A stretch of DNA of 5,329 nt from Oscillibacter sp. (lineage in GTDB: Bacteria > Bacillota > Clostridia > Oscillospirales > Oscillospiraceae): positions 1-5,329 of the forward strand of contig JAFSOM010000589.1 in NCBI GenBank assembly GCA_017447005.1, in the 5' to 3' direction. A program made the translations under genes and the position numbers. Shown piece by piece: positions 1 to 5,200 of this stretch. The first letter of the stretch is position 1, and every line of letters starts with the position of its first letter. The notes below the pieces were generated by a model that worked only from the letters and a program-made list of their open reading frames with translations, made no database searches and had not been told where the DNA came from.

Positions 1-570
1 CAGATTGTCCGTTTTGAAATCACGGATAAGTCGCTTGTGACGGGCGTTTCCATCACGAAAACTGGGCCGAAGCAGATTATGAGTGGTCAGCCCGTTATCT
101 ACCGCTTCTCCGGCATTGCGAACACCTCCAACGTGCGCCTCGAAAACTTCTATTGGAAAGATCAGATTCCCGATCAGGTGCGCTTGCAGACCGTCGTTAC
201 GGGAACTTACAACTTCCCCGGAACGTATAAAATCACCTACAGGGTGAACGGCGGCGAACTCCGGACGTTAGCGGATAACCTGAGTACGCAACGGAACTAC
301 ACGCTGGCGGCGTCCCAGACCGCGCTCGGTCTGAAATCCAAAGAGCTTGTAACCGAAGTCATGTTCGTGTTCGGGCAGGTTCCCGCCGGATTCGCGCAAG
401 TGGAAGCGCCATCCCTGAATTGCGTCGCCATTCCCAACATCCTCGCCTATTCGTTTGCGAATCAGGCCGATGTGGGCGGGACTTACAACGGGCAATGGGT
501 GCAGGGGACATCCCGCTGGGTTATCAATGTGTATAAGAAACCCGTAAAACTCCCCCGAACGGGATACTGA
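1..570 (+). CDS. Cell-surface repeat protein, C-terminal part, ending in LPRTGY (5' end outside window)
   Basis: The reading frame is open from base 1, so the gene starts upstream; the in-frame GTG at 37 has no convincing ribosome binding site and is probably internal. The visible 189 residues are rich in beta-type sequence, with Gly, Thr, Val and Tyr (for example TGTYNFPGTYKITYRVNG), and resemble the C-terminal region of DUF11/conserved-repeat adhesin-like proteins found on clostridial mobile elements; that resemblance is from memory. The last residues are KLPRTGY, an LPxTG-like sortase motif, but only one residue follows it. The hydrophobic segment and basic tail of a normal sorting signal are absent. 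The protein is probably secreted and cell-surface exposed, perhaps helping donor-recipient contact. A strong inverted repeat follows the stop. The next gene is also a surface protein, supporting a shared envelope role. The exact function is unknown. Confidence 0.75.
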   Translation, partial: QIVRFEITDKSLVTGVSITKTGPKQIMSGQPVIYRFSGIANTSNVRLENFYWKDQIPDQVRLQTVVTGTYNFPGTYKITYRVNGGELRTLADNLSTQRNYTLAASQTALGLKSKELVTEVMFVFGQVPAGFAQVEAPSLNCVAIPNILAYSFANQADVGGTYNGQWVQGTSRWVINVYKKPVKLPRTGY

Positions 571-589
571 CGGAGCAACTCGCTCCCGT
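570..589 (+). other. Small bulged hairpin directly after the surface-protein stop codon
   Basis: ACGGAGC (570-576) pairs with GCT-CCGT (582-589) with one bulged C at 585, around the loop AACTC. It begins at the last base of the TGA stop and sits just before the larger inverted repeat. It may protect the mRNA 3' end or form part of a compound terminator. It has no T-tract of its own. Confidence 0.4.
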
Positions 590-591
590 AC

Positions 592-624
592 TGAACGCGC
601 CGATTTTCGTAATCGGCGCGTTCA
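592..624 (+). terminator. Perfect 14-bp inverted repeat, probable transcription terminator
   Basis: TGAACGCGCCGATT (592-605) and AATCGGCGCGTTCA (611-624) are exact reverse complements around a five-base loop TTCGT. Lying just behind the stop codon of the surface protein, this is best explained as a factor-independent terminator or mRNA-stabilising stem. The downstream bases are AATAATCACAAA, not a T-run, so termination may be weak or depend on another factor. A protein-binding operator is a less likely alternative. Confidence 0.6.
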
Positions 625-653
625 ATAATCACAAACAAATTGGAGATGGAAGA

Positions 654-701
654 TTGGTAAAAAAGAATCATTACACTGCGGAGGCGAACCGCCTCGAATG
701 A
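654..701 (+). CDS. Possible 15-residue leader peptide overlapping the next start codon
   Basis: A TTG at 654 opens a 15-codon frame (TTG-GTA-AAA-AAG..., ending Asn-Arg-Leu-Glu) whose TGA at 699-701 overlaps the ATG at 698 as ATGA. A purine-rich GGAGATGGA (642-650) lies just upstream and could serve as its ribosome binding site, although its spacing is not ideal. If translated, ribosomes would pass through the hairpin at 681-695 and terminate on the start codon of the SLH protein, giving translational coupling. Against this, the frame is short, uses a weak start, and belongs to a longer stop-free stretch beginning upstream near 564, so it could be chance. Confidence 0.2.
   Translation: MVKKNHYTAEANRLE
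680..695 (+). promoter_or_regulatory. Shine-Dalgarno GGAGG partly buried in a 6-bp hairpin before the SLH gene
   Basis: GAGGCG (681-686) is complementary to CGCCTC (690-695) across a three-base AAC loop. The stem contains four of the five bases of GGAGG (680-684), the only good ribosome binding site for the ATG at 698. The gap from GGAGG to ATG is 13 bases, longer than usual, and folding of the hairpin would both hide the site and shorten the effective distance. This suggests reduced or conditional translation initiation. The pairing is directly visible; the regulatory role is inferred. Confidence 0.45.
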
Positions 702-2272
702 AAAGACGCTTTCCCTGTTATCCCGCGCTGATTGCCTTGACCGCGTTGCTTCTGGCTGGAAACTCGTTTGCGGCGTTCTCACTGGACGAATGCGACCGGG
801 AATCAGGCGACCCCTACACGCTGGGTGACATCGCGGCGGCGCGGTTCGCCGTTTACGGACTGCTGGACGATGAGTACCGGACGCCGAACGGTAAGACTTC
901 CGCGCCGCTTTCGCGCATGGACGCCATACAGCTTCTCTGGAAAGCGTTCCGAAACGCCGACGATTTGACCGGGGAAATTCCGTTCAATGACGTGGATGAT
1001 AAGCATTATGACGCCGTATCTTGGGCTTACGCAAACGGCATTGCGGGAGGATGTTCCCCTGTGTTGTTTGGCGCGTATCCCGTCACGGAACAGGCGTTTC
1101 TTACCATGCTTTTGAAGTCCCTTGGCTATCGTAACCATTTCGCCTACGCGGACGCTTTCAAGTTTGCAGAGACTGTCGGACTGTCCCGGCCTGTCGGGGT
1201 TTCCTCACCGTTCACTTTGGGAGACGCTACGCTTTACCTTCAGGAAGCGCTGGGCGTGACCGCGCCGGACGGTTACTCCGGGCGGGAAAGAATGAACATC
1301 CCGCCGTCTTTGGAGGACGCTGACCGGACGCAAACGACGTTTCCTCTGACCGTGATTCTGCGTCCCGCGTCCTTGGAGGACGCGCAGGCGCAGATTGAGC
1401 TTGCGACGCGCTATCTCCCGGAGGACGTGCGAATTTTGCCGGACAACTGGTCAAATGAAGGACTGTTTGACCTGTATTGCTCTTACGTTGAGGACGCGAA
1501 ACGGGAGGATACATGGTATGCCAGCCGCATTTTGGATGACATCGCCATACAGCCGCTTGCCGGAATCTATGACCGAAAATTGACGGATGAACAGTCCGCG
1601 CTTCTTCAGGAAGTCATAGGCTCTCTGGATGAACAGTGGAGCGACGGCTCTTTATCGAAAGAGGAATACGATACCGAAAGCGTTATCGCAAGGATTCAAA
1701 ACGGCTTTTCGGAGATGAAATCCCTGACGCTTTCCGTTGTCTACAACGAGGCGTGGGAACTGGCCCGCGACGCGGATGACGCGTTTGTCTATTATGACGA
1801 TGAGACGGTTTCCCGTCTGGCGAACCGTTTTTACTGCTTGTATGTAGCCGGAGCGAAAACCGACAAGGACGCCGTATACAAAGCCAAAAATACGATTGTC
1901 AGAAGCGCGCACTACGCTAACGCGCTAAGTTACGCAAACGGTCAGGCGACCTATCCCGACGCGGCGCACTCCGTTCTGGGATTCTTTCAGAACGGTCGGA
2001 TTGTCTGCGACGGCTACGCGAAAGCGTTTCAATACCTCATGCACCGGGCGGGCGTCCCCTGCGTGGTAGTGTTCGGTTCGACAGTCAGCGAGGAGGCGGC
2101 TTCGGACGGAGCTTTTGACCACGCTTGGAACAAGGTTTTCGTCAACGGAAAGTGGCTGAATATGGATGTTTGCTGGGCTGATACCGGATGGCCCACGACG
2201 TTCGATTTGAAGGATGACGCCAGACTCGCCCAACGCAGTCATTGGCCTGTTACTCATACCACGTTGAAGTAA
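698..2272 (+). CDS. Secreted SLH-domain protein with C-terminal transglutaminase-like domain
   Basis: This 524-residue protein begins with a Sec signal peptide: basic MKRR, a hydrophobic core near residues 9-20, and likely cleavage after SFA or FAA at 25-26. Residues about 41-187 hold SLH-type repeats. The clearest is at 96-144, with FNDV, AVSWAYANGI and a closing LLKSLGY; a flanking repeat on each side is more degenerate. SLH domains bind pyruvylated secondary wall polymers, so the protein should sit on the cell wall. Residues about 190-345 match nothing I recognise. The C-terminal part is a transglutaminase-like papain fold with Cys437 in CDGYAKAF, His475 in HAWNKVF and Asp490 in WLNMDVCW, so the catalytic triad is present. 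Such domains usually act as cysteine proteases or peptide cross-linking/cleaving enzymes; the substrate is unknown and could be peptidoglycan peptides or surface protein. The ATG at 698 is the only sensible start, as no start codon lies upstream in frame. Confidence 0.88.
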   Translation: MKRRFPCYPALIALTALLLAGNSFAAFSLDECDRESGDPYTLGDIAAARFAVYGLLDDEYRTPNGKTSAPLSRMDAIQLLWKAFRNADDLTGEIPFNDVDDKHYDAVSWAYANGIAGGCSPVLFGAYPVTEQAFLTMLLKSLGYRNHFAYADAFKFAETVGLSRPVGVSSPFTLGDATLYLQEALGVTAPDGYSGRERMNIPPSLEDADRTQTTFPLTVILRPASLEDAQAQIELATRYLPEDVRILPDNWSNEGLFDLYCSYVEDAKREDTWYASRILDDIAIQPLAGIYDRKLTDEQSALLQEVIGSLDEQWSDGSLSKEEYDTESVIARIQNGFSEMKSLTLSVVYNEAWELARDADDAFVYYDDETVSRLANRFYCLYVAGAKTDKDAVYKAKNTIVRSAHYANALSYANGQATYPDAAHSVLGFFQNGRIVCDGYAKAFQYLMHRAGVPCVVVFGSTVSEEAASDGAFDHAWNKVFVNGKWLNMDVCWADTGWPTTFDLKDDARLAQRSHWPVTHTTLK

Positions 2273-2296
2273 GCCAAAACAAAGGAGAGGGAATCC

Positions 2297-2926
2297 ATGC
2301 GCGTCCAAACTTTTCGTTATCAGCCGGGAGACGTATATTGCAAGCTCTGCACCGAATACCGGGGAAAGCGCAATCCCTGCCTTACCTGCCCGTGGCTGAG
2401 GGAACGGATGGAAGCCGGGGTAATGAATTACGGAAAAGCGGTTCGGGAGACGTTTCCTCCCGGACCGTATTGGAATTGGGAATATCTGACGCAGCCTGTG
2501 ATTGAATCTTTTCCCGGTACGCTGTTCATGCGGGAATCGCACAGAAAACGTATGGAATGGATAAAAAGCCATGAGGATTTCCGCAGTCAGCGGACTTCTC
2601 CCGCTTATTTTGCCGCGCTGTATCTTCTCACTTCCGTAAAGGAACTCCATAACCGTTGCGTTCACTGCTTTTGCCGGGACGGAATTTTATTTCAACGCGC
2701 CGCGCTGAGGGGCCTCTCTCCCCATGAAGAAGCGCTCTTTTACGCCGCAAAGTATATTTTCAAGGGACAAAAGCTCATTGTCCTGCACATCTTGAGAACT
2801 CTGGATGCGGAAGATACGGAAGCGGTCGCTCTGATTGTCAACGCCATGCTGATTCTCCGGTACGGCGCCGCCGCGCTGGAGATTCAGGGAACGGCGAAAC
2901 GGATTGACGCGCCTCCGTCCGCGTAA
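2297..2926 (+). CDS. Cys-rich, probably zinc-binding ICE protein of unknown function
   Basis: This 209-residue protein starts at an ATG preceded by AAAGGAGAGGG (2281-2291) and lies 24 bases after the SLH gene, so the two are probably cotranscribed. Near the N-terminus it has C15-x2-C18-x9-C28-x2-C31 (CKLC and CLTC), the spacing of a zinc-ribbon or rubredoxin-like knuckle. A second cluster, CVHCFC, lies at 121-126. There is no signal peptide. The C-terminal half (about 103-190) is predicted helical, with amphipathic or hydrophobic stretches such as AALYLLTSV and EAVALIVNAMLIL, but not clean membrane spans. I recall similar short proteins with the CxLCxEYRGK start in clostridial ICE transfer regions, without an assigned function. 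It is probably cytoplasmic; DNA, RNA or protein binding through zinc is possible but unproven. Confidence 0.8.
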   Translation: MRVQTFRYQPGDVYCKLCTEYRGKRNPCLTCPWLRERMEAGVMNYGKAVRETFPPGPYWNWEYLTQPVIESFPGTLFMRESHRKRMEWIKSHEDFRSQRTSPAYFAALYLLTSVKELHNRCVHCFCRDGILFQRAALRGLSPHEEALFYAAKYIFKGQKLIVLHILRTLDAEDTEAVALIVNAMLILRYGAAALEIQGTAKRIDAPPSA

Positions 2927-2985
2927 GGAAGTCGGACAAAGCAGTGTCATCATCTTATCCTGAAAACAATTAAGGAGGTAACGCT

Positions 2986-3510
2986 ATGTTTACCGTCAGT
3001 TCTTTGGAAGCGTCCATTCGCGGCCTCTACCGCGACGCCGTTCATGAGGACAATTACTCTGACGAAGCAGTGGAGGCCATGCTGAATAAGCTGGATTTCC
3101 CGTCGCTGGCGCAGGCTCTGCGGAATGAGGCGCGGTTCGTATGCGCCTACTACACGCAGGGCGATAAGCCCCGCGCCCTCAATTACCGGGGACACGACCT
3201 GTTCGGGCAGAGGGCCACGCTGATTCAAGAGGACGAGGAACGCCATGTGGAAGGGAGCGTGGACGGGCGCCATACCTACGAGCTATGGCTTCTGGAAGAT
3301 GGCAATTTCATGCGCGTCGCTTGCGTGAAAATGGGTTTCCAGACAGCGAAAAAAGACGGCTATCTGACCGAATACCGCGAAACGCTCGGCTACCCGTGGC
3401 AGACTGAATTGAACATGGACCTTGAAGGGCTTACGCGAAAACTCTCGGATATGTGCGTTCCCGTCCTGAAAGGGGAAGTTCCCATCTACGAACTGAGCGG
3501 GGCGGCGTAA
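2986..3510 (+). CDS. Uncharacterised ICE protein, first of a tandem paralogous pair
   Basis: This 174-residue protein has an ATG start with TAAGGAGGT placed about eight bases upstream (2971-2979). It has no signal peptide or membrane segment and is probably cytoplasmic. It shares about 44% identity by hand alignment with the protein encoded immediately downstream at 3578-4081. Shared blocks are AVE near residue 28, LAQA at 41-44, YRG-DL--QRA at 67-77, ELWL--DG at 99-106, TEYRE at 128-132 and MC-PV--G-VP-YEL at 156-170. The fold looks mixed alpha/beta, with a helical first third. I do not recognise a characterised family. Its position between accessory genes and pcfB suggests a role in element maintenance, transfer or defence evasion, but nothing in the sequence proves this. 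It lies 59 bases after the Cys-rich gene with no terminator between them. Confidence 0.82.
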   Translation: MFTVSSLEASIRGLYRDAVHEDNYSDEAVEAMLNKLDFPSLAQALRNEARFVCAYYTQGDKPRALNYRGHDLFGQRATLIQEDEERHVEGSVDGRHTYELWLLEDGNFMRVACVKMGFQTAKKDGYLTEYRETLGYPWQTELNMDLEGLTRKLSDMCVPVLKGEVPIYELSGAA

Positions 3511-3520
3511 CAACCGCCGC
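3502..3520 (+). other. GC-rich hairpin over the stop codon between the two paralogues
   Basis: GCGGCG (3502-3507) pairs with CGCCGC (3515-3520) across a seven-base loop that holds the TAA stop. No T-run follows, so it is unlikely to terminate transcription. It could modulate readthrough or mRNA processing between the two paralogous genes, or be incidental to the Ala-Ala codons. Confidence 0.3.
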
Positions 3521-3577
3521 TTGGCGCGTTTCCGTTCGTTACTGTTACGGTTATTATCATTCAAGGGAGGACACAGT

Positions 3578-4081
3578 ATGTATTCCGCAAATTCCGTGAA
3601 AAGCTCCATCGAACATCTCTATAACGGCGCAATCCACGAATTAGGCTATAAGCGGTCGGCTGTGGAAACGCTGTTGGAACAGATTGACTTTAAGGCGCTG
3701 GCGCAGGCGGTCGCGCATAACGCGAAGCGCGTTTACGGCTATGTCGTGAAAGGGAATGTTCCTTTGCCGCTCGAATATCGCGGACGGGATTTGCTGGAAC
3801 AGCGGGCCGTCATGCTTTACGAGGATGTGAACCGTTTTTCCATCGGAATCGTTGTCCTCTTTCATTCCTTGGAATTGTGGCTGAAAGAGGACGGAACCCT
3901 CGTGACCGTTTCCTGCGTTACCGTCAGTTATCTGGGCGGCGTTCTCAGGACGGAATACCGTGAAATCCGGGGCTACCTGTGGGGGTGCGGGCTTGACGTG
4001 AATCTGGAAGTCCTGACCGAAGAACTGCGCGGAATGTGCGCTCCGGTTTATCAGGGAAAAGTCCCGCTGTATGAACTGTGA
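3578..4081 (+). CDS. Uncharacterised ICE protein, second of a tandem paralogous pair
   Basis: The start is placed at the ATG at 3578 because GGGAGG (3565-3570) lies seven bases upstream, and because the resulting N-terminus (MYSANSVKSSIEHLY) aligns with that of the paralogue (MFTVSSLEASIRGLY). The frame extends upstream to a TTG at 3521, but that stretch has no ribosome binding site. The 167-residue product lacks a signal peptide. It keeps the shared blocks LAQA, YRG-DL--QRA, ELWL--DG, TEYRE at 125-129 and MCAPVYQGKVPLYEL at the end. The region between about 81 and 98 has diverged: the charged stretch of the first copy is replaced by a hydrophobic one (IVVLF). The last 10-15 residues are among the best conserved, so the C-terminus is probably functionally important. 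The function is unknown. The pair most likely arose by an old gene duplication within the operon, followed by divergence. Confidence 0.82.
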   Translation: MYSANSVKSSIEHLYNGAIHELGYKRSAVETLLEQIDFKALAQAVAHNAKRVYGYVVKGNVPLPLEYRGRDLLEQRAVMLYEDVNRFSIGIVVLFHSLELWLKEDGTLVTVSCVTVSYLGGVLRTEYREIRGYLWGCGLDVNLEVLTEELRGMCAPVYQGKVPLYEL

Positions 4082-4119
4082 CGCCCGGAGAGCGCGGCTT
4101 TGCGGCAAAATCTGACCAT

Positions 4120-4126
4120 AAGGAGG
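4120..4126 (+). promoter_or_regulatory. Ribosome binding site that fixes the pcfB start
   Basis: AAGGAGG is a full-strength Shine-Dalgarno. It sits one base before the ATG at 4128, which is too close, and seven bases before the ATG at 4134, which is ideal. The second ATG is therefore chosen as the pcfB start. Confidence 0.75.
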
Positions 4127-4133
4127 AATGCTG

Positions 4134-4610
4134 ATGCAGGATGAAGTGCGGGATAAGTCAGTGGCGCTGGTTATCACGGTGGGAAAAACTGGCGGCAGAC
4201 TGACAGCCGACCTTCTGAAATCGGCTATCCGGCATTATCTGAAAGAATCCCAAAATCCCAAAACGCCTCACGGCAAACAAACCGTGAAACAGCTTGTGCG
4301 GCAGGGCGCGGGCGTTCAGAACATCGAAATCACGGATAAAAACATCAAGTCGTTTGAGGGCGTGGCCCGGAAGTACGGCGTTGATTTCGCAGTGAAGAAA
4401 GCGCCAACAGAAGGAAAGTATCTGGTCTTTTTCAAGACGAAGGATAAGAGCGCCTTGGACGCCGCGTTCAGGGAATACGCGGCAAAGACGGTACACAGGG
4501 GAAAGCCTAAGCCGTCTCTGCGCAAGCAGTTGGCTCACTTTATGGAAGCGGTGAAAAACGCCGTGCAGGATAAGGTGAAAAATCGGCAGAAGGGAGGCAT
4601 GGAGTTATAA
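4134..4610 (+). CDS. pcfB: PcfB-like (DUF3801) conjugation accessory protein
   Basis: This 158-residue basic protein matches the PcfB/DUF3801 family as I know it. It has an N-terminal segment with VALVITVGKTGGRLTADLLK, a linker with GKQTVKQLVRQG at 47-58, an IEITDKNIKSFEGVARKYGV core at about 64-83, then a KYLVFFKTKD strand at 95-104 and a Lys/Arg-rich tail. In the Enterococcus pCF10 system PcfB binds the coupling protein PcfC and helps bring the relaxosome to the transfer channel; the same role is inferred here. The coupling-protein gene follows directly, and the pcfB stop overlaps its likely original start codon, an arrangement typical of translational coupling. The protein has no membrane segment and would act at the inner face of the membrane with the ATPase. 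It appears intact even though its partner gene is broken. Confidence 0.87.
   Translation: MQDEVRDKSVALVITVGKTGGRLTADLLKSAIRHYLKESQNPKTPHGKQTVKQLVRQGAGVQNIEITDKNIKSFEGVARKYGVDFAVKKAPTEGKYLVFFKTKDKSALDAAFREYAAKTVHRGKPKPSLRKQLAHFMEAVKNAVQDKVKNRQKGGMEL
4591..4597 (+). promoter_or_regulatory. Ribosome binding site of the coupling-protein gene, inside pcfB
   Basis: AGGGAGG lies within the last codons of pcfB. It is nine bases before the ATA at 4607, but 21 bases before the TTG at 4619. The spacing indicates that translation originally began at 4607, where an ATG seems to have changed to ATA. Confidence 0.6.
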
Positions 4611-5152
4611 AGTTTGATTTGGACATCAACTGGAAGAAACTGATATTGACTCGCTTCCCCTATCTGATTTTTCTTTGGATTTTCAATAAGGTTGGACAGT
4701 GCTACCGTCTGACCAGAGGCGGGAACGCTGTGGCGCGGCTTATGGCGGTGATTAGCGGCCTTGGGGACGCTATCAAGTATAATCCGCTCCCCAGCTTTCA
4801 TCCGCGTGACCTGATGGCGGGCGTAATCGGCGCGGCGCTGATACGCCTTGCGGTTTATATCAAAGCGCAGAATGCGAAGAAGTTCCGGCACGGACGCGAG
4901 TACGGAAGCGCGAGGTGGGGAACGCCGGAGGACATCAAGCCGTTCATTGACCCGAAGTTTGAGCGGAACATTCTGCTTACGCAAACGGAAAGAATCATGG
5001 TGGGTCGGAATAAAAATCCAAAGTACAATATTAACAAAAATGTGCTGATTATTGGCGGTTCCGGCTCAGGAAAGACCAGATTCCACATTAAGCCGAACCT
5101 TATGCAGATGAACGCCTCATATATCGTGACGGATCCGAAAGGGTTAATATAG
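4607..5152 (+). pseudogene. VirD4/PcfC-type coupling protein, truncated by insertion after Walker A
   Basis: This is the N-terminal third of a type IV secretion coupling-protein ATPase (VirD4/TraG/PcfC family), which pumps the relaxase-DNA complex into the conjugation channel at the membrane. Counting from the TTG at 4619, two membrane segments lie near residues 8-24 and 64-82. They are followed by the family signature EYGSARWGTPEDIKPFID at 94-111, Walker A GGSGSGKT at 146-153, and YIVTDPKG at 168-175. The frame then ends as Leu-Ile-stop at 5144-5152 in unrelated sequence. Family members have roughly 550-650 residues, so the rest of the ATPase, including Walker B, is missing and the product cannot be active. 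The normal start appears lost: the codon with proper spacing is ATA at 4607, overlapping the pcfB TAA. TTG at 4619 is the first usable start but is poorly spaced. The remaining 3' part of the gene should lie beyond the inserted element. Confidence 0.85.
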
Positions 5153-5153
5153 T
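5148..5153 (+). promoter_or_regulatory. Candidate -10 box at the left end of the nested element
   Basis: TATAGT matches the -10 consensus in five of six bases and lies about 4 bases inside the element. There is no good -35 upstream in the interrupted gene (GTGACG at 5127-5132 with 15-base spacing is the nearest). In Tn4451 the circular joint is known to create the promoter for tnpX by bringing a -35 from the other end. The layout here fits that scheme, which would make recombinase expression strong mainly in the excised circle. This is inference. Confidence 0.35.
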
Positions 5154-5200
5154 AGGGACAGAGAAGCCATTGCGCGGATATTTCTAAGGAGGTCTTTACT

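Larger units (their letters stand above)
1..5143 (+). mobile_element. Conjugative element (ICE) segment: surface-protein and coupling-protein region
   Basis: All genes up to 5143 point the same way and are closely packed. They include pcfB (DUF3801) followed at once by a VirD4-type coupling protein, an arrangement known from Gram-positive conjugative plasmids and Tn1549-like ICEs. The genes upstream encode secreted surface proteins and small proteins of unknown role, which fits the accessory part of a transfer operon. No relaxase, VirB4, VirB6, integrase or attachment site lies in the window, so element identity, boundaries and whether it is a plasmid or an ICE cannot be settled here. The coupling-protein gene is interrupted at the right end, which argues that this copy is no longer self-transmissible. 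Confidence 0.72.

Noticed and set aside
640..668. Possible promoter (TTGGAG and AAGAAT, 17 bases apart) before the SLH gene
   Set aside because: Only three of six and four of six bases match consensus, too weak to call, although a promoter somewhere in 625-680 is plausible if the upstream stem terminates transcription.
564..701. A stop-free frame after the LPRTG motif that could supply a hydrophobic tail by frameshift
   Set aside because: The shifted frame has only a short hydrophobic patch (about 14 residues) and no proper basic tail at its end. Most of it is encoded by the inverted repeat and the untranslated region, so a programmed or accidental frameshift is not supported.
1925..2665. 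A 246-residue open frame on the minus strand
   Set aside because: It lies across two well-supported plus-strand genes, has no good ribosome binding site or recognisable domain, and reads as the antisense shadow of GC-rich codons.
3521..3577. Upstream TTG start for the second paralogue
   Set aside because: There is no ribosome binding site before it. The ATG at 3578 has a well-spaced GGGAGG, and its N-terminus aligns with that of the paralogue.
1027..4988. The 12-mer TTACGCAAACGG occurs three times (1027, 1930, 4977)
   Set aside because: The copies lie inside coding sequence, two of them encoding the same Tyr-Ala-Asn-Gly, and have no regular spacing or shared flanks. Chance and codon preference explain them.
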